This document shows, piece by piece, positions 7,438 to 15,987 of a DNA stretch of 64,000 bases. A program made the position numbers and the translations under genes. The stretch covers positions 54,139 to 118,138 of the forward strand of contig JAEZZO010000066.1 of NCBI GenBank assembly GCA_023418475.1, written 5' to 3'. The notes under the pieces are model-generated. The model saw only the letters and a program-made list of their open reading frames with translations. It did no database searches and was not told where the DNA came from. Each line of letters opens with the position of its first letter. Positions within the stretch are counted from its first letter, which is position 1. The DNA comes from Bacillota bacterium (lineage in GTDB: Bacteria > Bacillota > Clostridia > Lachnospirales > Lachnospiraceae).

Positions 7438-8490
7438 ATGAATACCTTAATAGAGGCAGACCGCTATCTTTTATCACAGCCAAAAAAATCTCTTGGTTTC
7501 TTTCCAACTCCATTACATAAACTTGATAAGCTATCCGCAGATCTGGGTGTAAACCTCTATCTAAAACGGGACGATATGACCGGTGTCAGCGTTTTTGGCG
7601 GTAATAAAATTCGAAAATTGGAATATCTTCTCGGTGATGCTATGGCAAAAGGCTGCGATACCGTATTTACTTTTGGTGCTACTCAGTCCAATCATGCTAT
7701 GCAGACAGTCACTGCCTGCCGCAAATATGGTCTCACTCCCATTCTCTACCTGGTCGCAATTGTGGAACCTTCTGTGGAGGATTTACGCGCAAATATGCTG
7801 CTTGATAAGGTTTTAGGTGCTGAAATCCACATTGTTTCCATGGAGGGACGTACGGAGGAGGAAGCTGATGAATTATCTATCGAGCTTGCTATCGTGCATG
7901 CCAGAAGATTAGAAGCAGAAGGGCATAAATGCTACATGGTTCCTATGGGCGGTGCCAGTCCTGTCGGCTCCAGCGGATTTGCAGCCGGCTATGTGGAATT
8001 AAGCCGCCAGCTTTCGGAGCTTAAAACGAAAGCTGATTATATATTTCATAGTACCGGTACCGGCGGAACGCTTGCCGGACTGGCAGCCGGCAGGAAACTA
8101 ATTTCCTCCGATACCAATATAATATCCATTAATGTAAGTCCCAAACCCCCCGAACATTATGGGAAAATCGCCAAGCTTGCCACCGATACTCTGGCTTATC
8201 TGGGTAGCGATAAAATTGTTACTGAGGAAGAGCTGCATTTTGATCTGGGCTATTATGCTCCCGGCTACGAGATACCGAATAAACCTTCCGGTGATGCAAT
8301 TAAATATCTGGCCCGTTCCGAAGGGATTCTCCTTGACCCTGTATATACCGGAAAAGGTTTTGCCGGTATGCTGGACTATATCCGCACCGGTAAAATACCG
8401 CAAGGCAGTAATATAGTCTTCTGGCATACCGGAGGTATTACTGCCTTGTTTGCAGAGAAGGAAATAGTGGGAAATATATTCGATCAGTAA
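7438..8490 (+). CDS. D-cysteine desulfhydrase / ACC deaminase family PLP enzyme
   Basis: A 350-residue fold-type II PLP enzyme. LYLKRDDMTGVSVFGGNKIRK (from about 40) contains the cofactor lysine, Lys57. The block FTFGATQSNHAMQTVTACRK is the substrate/carboxylate loop, and HSTGTGGTLAGLAAG binds the PLP phosphate. The family includes D-cysteine desulfhydrase (D-cysteine to pyruvate, sulfide and ammonia) and 1-aminocyclopropane-1-carboxylate deaminase; sequence alone does not separate them here. The ribosome site AGGAGG precedes the ATG. It is monocistronic, cytosolic and followed by a strong hairpin. Confidence 0.88.
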   Translation: MNTLIEADRYLLSQPKKSLGFFPTPLHKLDKLSADLGVNLYLKRDDMTGVSVFGGNKIRKLEYLLGDAMAKGCDTVFTFGATQSNHAMQTVTACRKYGLTPILYLVAIVEPSVEDLRANMLLDKVLGAEIHIVSMEGRTEEEADELSIELAIVHARRLEAEGHKCYMVPMGGASPVGSSGFAAGYVELSRQLSELKTKADYIFHSTGTGGTLAGLAAGRKLISSDTNIISINVSPKPPEHYGKIAKLATDTLAYLGSDKIVTEEELHFDLGYYAPGYEIPNKPSGDAIKYLARSEGILLDPVYTGKGFAGMLDYIRTGKIPQGSNIVFWHTGGITALFAEKEIVGNIFDQ

Positions 8491-8655
8491 AGGACCTTTT
8501 AATTGTAAATCAACCTAACAAATGGTAATATTGAACGTGCATAACACGCTATAATATTTTAATAAGGAGTTATTAAGGGATGGCTGTATATGAGATAGGT
8601 TATTTGATTAGAGAACTTCGAAACTATAAAAGATAATACATTATCTACATATACA

Positions 8656-8696
8656 AATAGAGCGACAAGGTAATCCCAACCCTGTCGCTCTATTTT
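8656..8696. terminator. Bidirectional intrinsic terminator
   Basis: A long stem, AAATAGAGCGACAAGG (8655-8670) with CCCTGTCGCTCTATTT (8680-8695), with A-rich and T-rich flanks. It lies about 165 bp after the PLP enzyme gene. Confidence 0.75.
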
Positions 8697-8847
8697 GTGG
8701 AAGGAATCTGTTAGGTTCAAGATATAATAATAAAATGCGTCATAAATCATACGCTTAAGTACCGCATTTTTAATTCTGAAAAATGTTGTAGGTTGAACCA
8801 TAGATATGCTTGGTGCTATCATATGGATGGAAGTATTACATAATCAT

Positions 8848-9000
8848 ATAGGTAATTGCGAAACACAAGAATTATATTAATTGTATACACAGAAAGCACT
8901 TGTTCTGGAGCCGAAGTTAAGCGGAAGAAGCGTTGGAGCGGAGAAATTTGATTTTCTGTGTATACAATTTGAATAATGATATAGTTTTGCAATTGCCTAT
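8848..9000. mobile_element. MITE-like element, family B copy 1
   Basis: A 153-bp element with ends ATAGGTAATTGCGAAAC and GTTTTGCAATTGCCTAT, flanked by ACATAATCAT (8838-8847) and ACATAATTAT (9001-9010), a 10-bp target duplication with one mismatch. An internal palindrome, TTGTATACACAGAAA...TTTCTGTGTATACAA, encloses a GC-richer core with GGAGCGGA-like repeats. It ends only about 30 bp before the next start codon and may supply part of that gene's leader. Confidence 0.8.
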
Positions 9001-9030
9001 ACATAATTATACATTAAAAGGAGGTTCAAA

Positions 9031-9855
9031 ATGTGTACAAGTTTCGCAGTATATAATCAAGAAAGAACTATTTATGGTATGAATTTCGATACGGATGAGA
9101 TTGATTTAAAACTAAGAGTCAATCGTTATAATGATATGAACTTATTTTATTTTTCAGCCTTAATAGATAACAAATACAGGGATATTGCTGGTTTTAATAG
9201 TGAGGGTCTTTTTATCTGTACTCAAGCAGTAGCATATCGTCCGGGTTTTAAATCAAATTGTGACCAAAATGATTGGTCTGCCTTTGATACTTTTGATGAG
9301 GCGTTAAAGGAAACGAGAAAAACATCTGAATTTTATGAAATTCTTAATAAAAGAGTAATCTCGTACCCTAGGAATCCATTATTCCCAGATTTAGGGTTAC
9401 ATACTATTATCGCTGACAAAACTGGTGATGCATTTATTCTGGAAGAAGGAAATGATACAAATACAGTCATTCCCATTCATAATGATTTTATTATTATGAC
9501 TAATTTTCCAAATGGAGATTTTAAGGGAGCAAATTATAAAGAAGTATATGGAATAGGTGCTGATCGATATATTTGTGCTCATGAATATATTCATAATAAT
9601 ATTCATATCTTTGGAATAAATGAAGCATTCGAAGTATTAAGTAAAACTAGTCAGGGGAATACTCTGTGTTCAATCGTATATGAAGCATTAAAAAATGAAA
9701 TTTATATTAGTTTTAAAAAAGATTTCAGCAAAAAATGGAAAATTTCTATTATCGATAAAACAATCCAATCATTGGATGGATTTTTAAGTAATAATAAAAT
9801 TCAATTTACAAATGAAGAAATATTAGTGAAGGATCTTATTAGCTTATATAAGTGA
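9031..9855 (+). CDS. Ntn-hydrolase, choloylglycine hydrolase/acyltransferase-like
   Basis: A 274-residue protein starting MCTSFAVYNQERTIYGMNFD. The Cys2 exposed after Met removal, followed by a G-M-N-F-D segment, is the signature of cysteine N-terminal nucleophile hydrolases (penicillin V acylase, bile salt hydrolase, C45 acyltransferases). SEGLFICTQAVAYRPG and GDAFILEEGNDTN fit conserved strands of that fold. These enzymes cleave linear amide bonds; the substrate here cannot be named. There is no signal peptide. The gene is more AT-rich than its neighbours and lies directly behind a family B element, hinting at acquisition. Ribosome site AGGAGG. Confidence 0.8.
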   Translation: MCTSFAVYNQERTIYGMNFDTDEIDLKLRVNRYNDMNLFYFSALIDNKYRDIAGFNSEGLFICTQAVAYRPGFKSNCDQNDWSAFDTFDEALKETRKTSEFYEILNKRVISYPRNPLFPDLGLHTIIADKTGDAFILEEGNDTNTVIPIHNDFIIMTNFPNGDFKGANYKEVYGIGADRYICAHEYIHNNIHIFGINEAFEVLSKTSQGNTLCSIVYEALKNEIYISFKKDFSKKWKISIIDKTIQSLDGFLSNNKIQFTNEEILVKDLISLYK

Positions 9856-9902
9856 AAACCAATTGAGTATCCGCTTCCTATCGATTATAAATTCCGAACC
9901 CT

Positions 9903-9935
9903 AAACCTCACTCAATTCTGTGAGGTTTCTTTCTT
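9903..9935 (+). terminator. Intrinsic terminator after the Ntn-hydrolase
   Basis: The stem AAACCTCAC (9903-9911) pairs with GTGAGGTTT (9920-9928) and is followed by CTTTCTT. Confidence 0.8.
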
Positions 9936-10159
9936 AAATCATATGGGTATACTAAATCAAATTCTTTTTTGTACATTTCCAAATTTCTTTGTATTCTTTG
10001 CTATATAATTCCTTTAAATACGCTAGATTTAATCCGATAATTTAATTTTATCATACTTGTTCATATTATAGCCTTATCACATCAATAAATCCAATAAAAA
10101 ATGGCATAATAACTTTATTAATTATAATGTTTTATTATTTTGAGATAAGGAGTGTGTCT

Positions 10160-12217
10160 ATGAATACAACTGAACATGTAACGAATAAAGGTCAAGGTAC
10201 TACCAGAATTCCAAATAAATTAATCGATGAAAAATCCCCCTATCTATTGCAACATGCCTATAATCCTGTCAAATGGTACCCATGGGGCGACGAGGCCTTT
10301 ACGAAAGCTAAGGCAGAAAACAAACCGATTTTCTTAAGTATAGGCTATTCCACTTGTCATTGGTGTCATGTCATGGCACATGAATGCTTTGAGGATCAAG
10401 AGGTTGCCGAGTTACTGAATGATGCATTCGTCTGCATCAAGGTTGATAAAGAAGAGCGTCCCGATATCGATACCGTTTATATGACAATCTGCCAGGTTAC
10501 TACCGGACATGGAGGGTGGCCACTTACTATATTTATGACCCCCGAGCAAAAACCCTTCTTTGCCGGCACCTATTTTCCGAAAAATTCCAGACCAGACATC
10601 GTCGGCCTAATGGATTTGTTAGTCCAGGTAAAATCAGATTGGATGGAAAATCCCGATAATCTTATACGTACCGGTGACAAGATTGCAGATATTATGAAAC
10701 GGGAATTTGAAGCTTCCTCCGATAGTGCTGATTTTACGAAGGATCTGATCAATCTTGCCGTTACCCAGTTTAGCCAGAACTTCGACCATGACTATGGCGG
10801 CTTTGGCAACGAGCCGAAATTTCCTATGCCGCATAACCTGATGTTCCTGCTTCGTCATGCTGCCCTGGAAGCAGATGAGAAATCTCTTTTTATGGTTGAA
10901 AACAGCTTAAAGCATATGTACCGAGGCGGAATATATGACCATGTCGGATACGGCTTTTCGCGCTATTCTACCGATGCACACTGGCTTGTACCTCATTTTG
11001 AAAAAATGCTTTATGATAATGCTCTTCTGGCAACTACTTATACGGAAGTTTATCAGTATACCAGACAAAGCGTATACCGCACGGTGGCAGAACAGATTTT
11101 TGAATATATCCGCAGGGAAATGACGGATCCGGAAGGTGGTTTCTTCTGTGCACAGGATGCCGACAGCGAAGGTGTGGAGGGAAAATATTATACCTTTACA
11201 CCGGAGGAAATTAATCAGATTTTGAATTCCGAGGATGCCAGCCTTTTCTGTGATTATTTTAATGTCACAAAGGAAGGTAACTTTGAAAACGGTATGTCGA
11301 TTCCTAATCTGATCCTTTCCCATGAATTAAAATCTGAGAACGAGAAAATTGTCCGTATCTGCAATGAAGTCTATACCTATCGTCTTAACCGGGCAAAGCT
11401 TCACAAGGATGACAAGGCACTGACCTCCTGGAATTCATTAATGATCCATGCCTATGCTACCGCTGCCAAGGTATTTCAAAATGAAGATTACATCGGTGTT
11501 GCAAAGCGCGCCGTAGAATTTATCAATACTCGGCTGACCGACCCGAATGGTCTTCTTTATGTGAGCTACCGCGATGGTAAACCGGCCCATTTTGGTCTGA
11601 TTGATGACTATGCTTTCTATGCTATGGCACTTCTGTCGCTGTATGATGCGACCTTCGACATTGATTATATCCATCAGGCCTCCACTCTGGCCGATAAAAT
11701 GATTGATCTTTTCTGGGATCCAAAATATGGCGGCTTTTTCCTCAGTGCCAAGGATGCAGAGAAATTAATCTACCGTCCGAAGGAAGTATATGACGGAGCC
11801 ATTCCCTCCGGTAATTCGGTGGCAGGTTATGTTCTGCAGCGGCTCGCTAATCTGACTGCCAACCCGCATTATATAGAGTACGCGGCGAAGCAGCTTCGTT
11901 TTCTTGCCGGTCAGGTTAAGGATTATCCTGCCGGGCACAGCTTTGCACTCATTGCCTTGTGCCAGGCACTATATCCTACTAAGGAAATCGTCTGTGTAGT
12001 GAGTGAAAACGAAGATTACAAAGAGCTTTCTGATTACCTTGCCGAGCACTTCGAACCAAATACCGTTGTTCTCCTGAAATCAGAGAAAAACTTTGAGAAA
12101 GTAATAGAAGTTGCCGATTATGTAGAAGATTATCGCATGATTAATAATAAAACAACCTATTATGTTTGCGAAAATCATAATTGTTTTGCACCAACCAATG
12201 AACTTGCCTGTCACTAA
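10160..12217 (+). CDS. DUF255 thioredoxin-domain protein (YyaL/SSP411 family)
   Basis: A 685-residue protein of full family length. The N-terminal 160 residues (NKLIDEKSPYLLQHAYNPVK, then WYPWGDEAF) are the DUF255 thioredoxin-like domain with a CHWC redox-type motif at Cys66-Cys69. The rest is an alpha/alpha toroid resembling N-acylglucosamine 2-epimerases (HWLVPHFEKMLYDNALL, DAYAFYAM-type repeats). B. subtilis YyaL and human SPATA20 are relatives; biochemical function is unsettled. The ATG at 10160 follows AAGGAG at a proper distance; an ATG 11 codons earlier has no site. Codon use is GC-richer than the flanks. Cytosolic. Confidence 0.9.
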   Translation: MNTTEHVTNKGQGTTRIPNKLIDEKSPYLLQHAYNPVKWYPWGDEAFTKAKAENKPIFLSIGYSTCHWCHVMAHECFEDQEVAELLNDAFVCIKVDKEERPDIDTVYMTICQVTTGHGGWPLTIFMTPEQKPFFAGTYFPKNSRPDIVGLMDLLVQVKSDWMENPDNLIRTGDKIADIMKREFEASSDSADFTKDLINLAVTQFSQNFDHDYGGFGNEPKFPMPHNLMFLLRHAALEADEKSLFMVENSLKHMYRGGIYDHVGYGFSRYSTDAHWLVPHFEKMLYDNALLATTYTEVYQYTRQSVYRTVAEQIFEYIRREMTDPEGGFFCAQDADSEGVEGKYYTFTPEEINQILNSEDASLFCDYFNVTKEGNFENGMSIPNLILSHELKSENEKIVRICNEVYTYRLNRAKLHKDDKALTSWNSLMIHAYATAAKVFQNEDYIGVAKRAVEFINTRLTDPNGLLYVSYRDGKPAHFGLIDDYAFYAMALLSLYDATFDIDYIHQASTLADKMIDLFWDPKYGGFFLSAKDAEKLIYRPKEVYDGAIPSGNSVAGYVLQRLANLTANPHYIEYAAKQLRFLAGQVKDYPAGHSFALIALCQALYPTKEIVCVVSENEDYKELSDYLAEHFEPNTVVLLKSEKNFEKVIEVADYVEDYRMINNKTTYYVCENHNCFAPTNELACH

Positions 12218-12270
12218 ACCTTAAAAAAATAAAATTTCTCATTTACTCTTGTTCAAAATATATCATTTTA

Positions 12271-12320
12271 TTGACAAATATATCAGACTGATATATTGTA
12301 TCTATATCAGTCTGATATAT
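12271..12320 (+). promoter_or_regulatory. padR promoter overlapped by two palindromic operators
   Basis: TTGACA (12271-12276), a 17-nt spacer and TATTGT (12294-12299) form the promoter. ATATATCAGACTGATATAT (12278-12296) fills the spacer, and TATATCAGTCTGATATA (12303-12319) follows. Each is a palindrome of the same motif, with centres 24 bp apart. Binding by the PadR protein encoded about 150 bp downstream is the simplest reading. The second palindrome plus the T run after it could also end the upstream transcript. Confidence 0.7.
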
Positions 12321-12449
12321 TTTTTTTATAATAACAGAAAATACTTGAAGAATATATTCTGCAGATTGTATTGTTAAGTTTTATCGTATTTCATTATTAA
12401 GTTTAATTGCAAAAGTATGTGAAATACATTTTGGGAAAGGAGTCTAGCT

Positions 12450-13010
12450 ATGGCCATCAAAAGCAAAACAAGGTACGCTATTTTAGGGGTTCTATGTATT
12501 AAGCCCTGTTCCGGTTATGATATCAAGAAATTTTGCGATAAAACCATATCACATTTTTGGAATGAAAATTTTGGGCATATTTATCCAGTACTAAAACAGC
12601 TTTTGGATGAAGATCTTATCTCCCCGGAAGCCAATACGGCAGATGAAAGGAGAAAAATCTACCATATCACTGCAGCCGGAAAACAGGCCTTTTATGATTG
12701 GCTTATTCAACCGTCACATATTCAGCCACCACGTTCCGAGCTTTTACTAAAGTTATCCTTCGGAAATCATATGCCCTTTGAAAAGGTTATCCGCATGCTC
12801 GATGAAGTCAACGCACGCAACACTGCCAGCCTGGAGCAATATCGTTTTATGGAAGCTTCCTACCTGGCTGATGAAGCAGCGAGAAAAGATCCCGCTTATC
12901 CTTACTGGCTTGCTTCGCTACGGCTTGGAATCTTAAATGCACAAGCAACCCTCCGTTGGTGCGAAGAGACAATTTTGCTGCTTCATTCTTTTCATGCCGA
13001 ACAGTTTTAA
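12450..13010 (+). CDS. PadR family transcriptional regulator
   Basis: A 186-residue winged-helix regulator. SKTRYAILGVLCIKPCSGYD (4-23), then HIYPVLKQLLDEDLIS and ERRKIYHITAAGKQAFYDWL form the PadR DNA-binding domain. The C-terminal 90 residues are the helical Vir-like dimerisation domain. The ribosome site AAAGGAG precedes the ATG. It is followed 46 bp later by a macrolide-type glycosyltransferase in the same direction, and tandem palindromes lie over its promoter. This matches ligand-responsive autorepression of a detoxification operon. The ligand is unknown. Confidence 0.92.
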   Translation: MAIKSKTRYAILGVLCIKPCSGYDIKKFCDKTISHFWNENFGHIYPVLKQLLDEDLISPEANTADERRKIYHITAAGKQAFYDWLIQPSHIQPPRSELLLKLSFGNHMPFEKVIRMLDEVNARNTASLEQYRFMEASYLADEAARKDPAYPYWLASLRLGILNAQATLRWCEETILLLHSFHAEQF

Positions 13011-13056
13011 AATATTTAGGAAATTTCAATAGATCTGCTAATCTGGAGGTATTACG

Positions 13057-14250
13057 ATGTCAAAAGTTTTATTTGTAAATGGCAATCTTTATGGACATAT
13101 CAATCCTACTTTACCCGTTGTAAAAGAACTGGTTCAAAGAGGAGAAGAAGTATATTATTTTTCTACTAAGGAATTTCAGAGACAACTGGAGGACTCCGGT
13201 GCAATTTTCGTAGATTACGGTGAAGCTTTTGATCATTTTCTGCATCATTTTCAAGCGCACGGCAATCACCCATTCTATACATTGATGGAATATATGCTTG
13301 CATTTGATCGGTGCGTGATCCCGGTTGTGCTTGAGAAAACCCCTCAAATCGGTGCGGATTATATTCTGCATGACGCTATGTTCGGCGGTGGCAGCATACT
13401 TGCCGGTTTATTGAACCTGCCGGGAATTACCTCCTGCTCCTCCTTTCTCCTTGAAAAGCCTCCCCTTCCTGAGCGAATGCTGGAGCCGGGGTTTCATCCT
13501 CAGCTGGACTATCTGTATCAGGAATTAGCAGCAGCAGAAGTTGCATGGGGAACACCCCCACTGCGGATATCCGATATCTTCTTTCAGCGTGAAGATCTGA
13601 TCCTCACCTATACATCACGCCTGTTTCATCCTCTCGGAGAAAGCTACGATATTACATACCACTTTGTAGGACCTTCCATCCTGGATCGTAAGGAAATCCC
13701 GGATTTTTCATTCGATAATAGGAACGGCAAAAAACTGATTTACATTTCTCTTGGTACCATTCATAGCAACTGTATGGAATTTTATCAACAATGCTTCGAA
13801 GCTTTTTCTGAAGAAAACTATCAGGTAGTTATGTCTGTTGGAAATAAAACTGATTTATCCGCCTTAGAGCCCTTACCGGATAACTTTATCATCAGAAAAT
13901 ATATCCCGCAGCTTGCGGTTTTAAAAAAGACCGATGTTTTTCTAAGTCATGGCGGTCTAAACAGTGTCAGCGAAGCCCTGTTCTATGGTGTCCCCGTAAT
14001 AGCAGTCCCTATGTCAAACGATCAACCGGCAGTCGCAAAGCGGTTAAAGGAGCTTGGCGCAGGCATTGAACTTAAAATGGAAGATATTACTCCCTCGCTT
14101 TTAAGACAAACCGTACTAGAAGTTCTCTCAAAGCCGGAATATAAAATACATTGTAATGAAATCAGAGAAAGCTTCAAAAAAGCTGGTGGATATCGGACTG
14201 CCGCCTCCGATATTCTGGAATTCATTCGCCAAAAACAGCATCAGTGCTAA
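13057..14250 (+). CDS. Macrolide-family (MGT) glycosyltransferase, GT1
   Basis: A 397-residue GT-B enzyme. The N-terminal acceptor domain starts KVLFVNGNLYGHINPTLPVV with the catalytic-type GH(I)NP motif. The C-terminal sugar-nucleotide domain has SHGGLNSVSEALFYGVPVIA (about 308-327) and SNDQPAVAKRLKELGAG, the GT1 donor signature. Members transfer UDP-sugars to macrolides, flavonoids or other lipophilic acceptors and can inactivate antibiotics. It is cotranscribed with padR, so it is probably induced by the compound it modifies. Acceptor identity is not deducible. Confidence 0.9.
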   Translation: MSKVLFVNGNLYGHINPTLPVVKELVQRGEEVYYFSTKEFQRQLEDSGAIFVDYGEAFDHFLHHFQAHGNHPFYTLMEYMLAFDRCVIPVVLEKTPQIGADYILHDAMFGGGSILAGLLNLPGITSCSSFLLEKPPLPERMLEPGFHPQLDYLYQELAAAEVAWGTPPLRISDIFFQREDLILTYTSRLFHPLGESYDITYHFVGPSILDRKEIPDFSFDNRNGKKLIYISLGTIHSNCMEFYQQCFEAFSEENYQVVMSVGNKTDLSALEPLPDNFIIRKYIPQLAVLKKTDVFLSHGGLNSVSEALFYGVPVIAVPMSNDQPAVAKRLKELGAGIELKMEDITPSLLRQTVLEVLSKPEYKIHCNEIRESFKKAGGYRTAASDILEFIRQKQHQC

Positions 14251-14291
14251 TTCATAAACTGTTTTCTCAGATAATTAACCTCTCAATGTAA

Positions 14292-14340
14292 CAGGCAGCC
14301 TGTGTTCACTTGCTCGAATACAGGCTGCCTGCTGCTATTT
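14292..14340. terminator. Bidirectional terminator between convergent genes
   Basis: The stem CAGGCAGCCTGT (14292-14303) pairs with ACAGGCTGCCTG (14320-14331), 12 bp without mismatch. It sits exactly between the glycosyltransferase and the convergent sucrose phosphorylase gene. Confidence 0.8.
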
Positions 14341-14341
14341 T

Positions 14342-15778
14342 CTAAAATTCGATTACTACTCCATTATGTGTTACCGTAAACACACGTTTTTCAAAATCTG
14401 CTTCGAGGATAACATCATCTTCCCCTTTTCTGCGTTCAATCACCAGCTTGTGATTGTCTGTGTTTTCTGCATCTTTTATGATAAAATCTCCTGTAAAAGC
14501 TTCTGTTTCATTTCTGAATTTCATCATATTAAGCAGCTTACGAACAACCGGTCTTTCTACTTCTGCTGCTACTTCATCCTTGCTGTAATAATGACGGTTA
14601 ATATTACGCCCAACCTTAGTTTCTTCCAGTAGCTTCAAATCATTTTTACCTGCCAGCATACCCACATAGTACACCTGAGGTATTCCGGGTGCAAAAAATT
14701 GTACTGCTCTCGCCAGAAGATAACTGTTATCATCATCACCAAGAGCAGAATAATAAGAACAATTCACCTGATAAATATCAAGGTTGTTATATGCTGCCGT
14801 ATTATAAACTTTCTTCACATTTGCGCCAAACTTAAATATATCATCCTTGGTTCTATTAATTTCATCTTCCGGAAGTAAATCTGCTACATCTACCACTCCA
14901 ATACCATCATGTGTATCCAAAGTAGTATATACATTCTGAGGACAGATAGAGAACCAATTCTTCAAATACTTCGTTTGTCCATAATAAATTGCATTTAACA
15001 GTAACATAGGAAGAGCAAAGTCATACACTTTATAGTCTTGTACTGCGATTCTTTGCTGCATCGTATAGTGTTCATGAATTTCCGGAAGCAGTTCTACATC
15101 GGTTCCTTTTAACACTTCCTTACATTCTTCAAGGAATACCCAAACATCAGGTTCCACAAAAAAACAGCTTGTATCCGCACGTTTTGTAGCATATGCAAAC
15201 GCATCCAGTCTAATTAGCTTAGCCCCATGGCCTGCCATCAGAAGAAGGTTGTCGCGAATGAATTTTTTAGCCGTATCACTTTTACAGTTAATATCGATCT
15301 GCTCCTCGTCAAATGTACACCATACCTTTTCTTCTGTTCCATCTGCAAAATGTGCCATTGTATACGGAGCCCTTGGTTTACGTTTATAGATCACATTAAT
15401 CTGTTCCTGCGTCGGTTCACCATTCTCCCAAAAATCTTTATATCGAATGAAAAGGTCTTTATATTCAGACTGATCCTTCCTTGCAAGAAAATCCCGGTAA
15501 TACGGACTTTGCGCCGAGATATGATTAATCATATAGTCAAACATCAGGTAATAATCTTTCGCAATGGCATCGATATCATCCCAGTCTCCAAATGCCGGTT
15601 CAACCTTAGTATATTGCATCGGCGCAAAACCTCGGTCGCCGGAAGAAGGAAAAAAGGGTAATATATGAACCCCTCCTACTGCATCCTTAAAATAGCGATC
15701 CAATATTTCTTTCAGATCCTTCAGATTATTTCCCAAGGAATCAGGATATGTAATAAGCATTATTTTATTATTCAGCAT
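14342..15778 (-). CDS. gtfA: Sucrose phosphorylase-type enzyme, GH13_18
   Basis: A 478-residue GH13 enzyme without starch-binding domains. The nucleophile is Asp192 in LIRLDAFAYATK, the acid/base Glu233 in LLPEIHEHYTM, and the third carboxylate Asp291 in TLDTHDGIG. The N-terminus (MLITYPDSLG) and VGGVHILPFFPSSGDRGFAP are diagnostic for the sucrose phosphorylase subfamily, which converts sucrose and phosphate to glucose 1-phosphate and fructose. Subfamily members acting on sucrose 6'-phosphate or glucosylglycerate cannot be excluded. Glucose 1-phosphate is the direct precursor used by GlgC elsewhere in this window. A LacI gene and a matching operator lie upstream. Confidence 0.88.
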   Translation of the reverse strand: MLNNKIMLITYPDSLGNNLKDLKEILDRYFKDAVGGVHILPFFPSSGDRGFAPMQYTKVEPAFGDWDDIDAIAKDYYLMFDYMINHISAQSPYYRDFLARKDQSEYKDLFIRYKDFWENGEPTQEQINVIYKRKPRAPYTMAHFADGTEEKVWCTFDEEQIDINCKSDTAKKFIRDNLLLMAGHGAKLIRLDAFAYATKRADTSCFFVEPDVWVFLEECKEVLKGTDVELLPEIHEHYTMQQRIAVQDYKVYDFALPMLLLNAIYYGQTKYLKNWFSICPQNVYTTLDTHDGIGVVDVADLLPEDEINRTKDDIFKFGANVKKVYNTAAYNNLDIYQVNCSYYSALGDDDNSYLLARAVQFFAPGIPQVYYVGMLAGKNDLKLLEETKVGRNINRHYYSKDEVAAEVERPVVRKLLNMMKFRNETEAFTGDFIIKDAENTDNHKLVIERRKGEDDVILEADFEKRVFTVTHNGVVIEF

Positions 15779-15815
15779 AATTTTTTATCTTCCCTCCAAA
15801 CATCAGTAGTTCTAT

Positions 15816-15871
15816 TGAAACGAATTTCATGTTGCTATAAAGATAGTACCGTATTCATTACTCAGCTGTAA
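15816..15871 (-). promoter_or_regulatory. gtfA promoter and LacI-type operator
   Basis: On the minus strand, TTACAG (15871-15866), a 17-nt spacer and TACTAT (15848-15843) form a candidate promoter. TGAAACGAATTTCA (15816-15829), an imperfect palindrome of the TGAAAC type also seen upstream of the esterase gene, lies just downstream, in the right place for a repressor. Confidence 0.55.
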
Positions 15872-15987
15872 CCTCAGCAACAGGCATATTCATCATGGTT
15901 TCCTTTACTGTAATCCTGACGTAATTTTCTTCAAATGAAAAAGTGAATACACGAACATTGCAAGTCTCAATCCATCGAAGAGTAACC

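Noticed and set aside
8900..8930. GAAGTTAAGC inside the family B element resembles a conserved 5S rRNA block.
   Set aside because: Only about 10 bases agree and no surrounding 5S helices are present; both full copies carry it as part of the MITE core.
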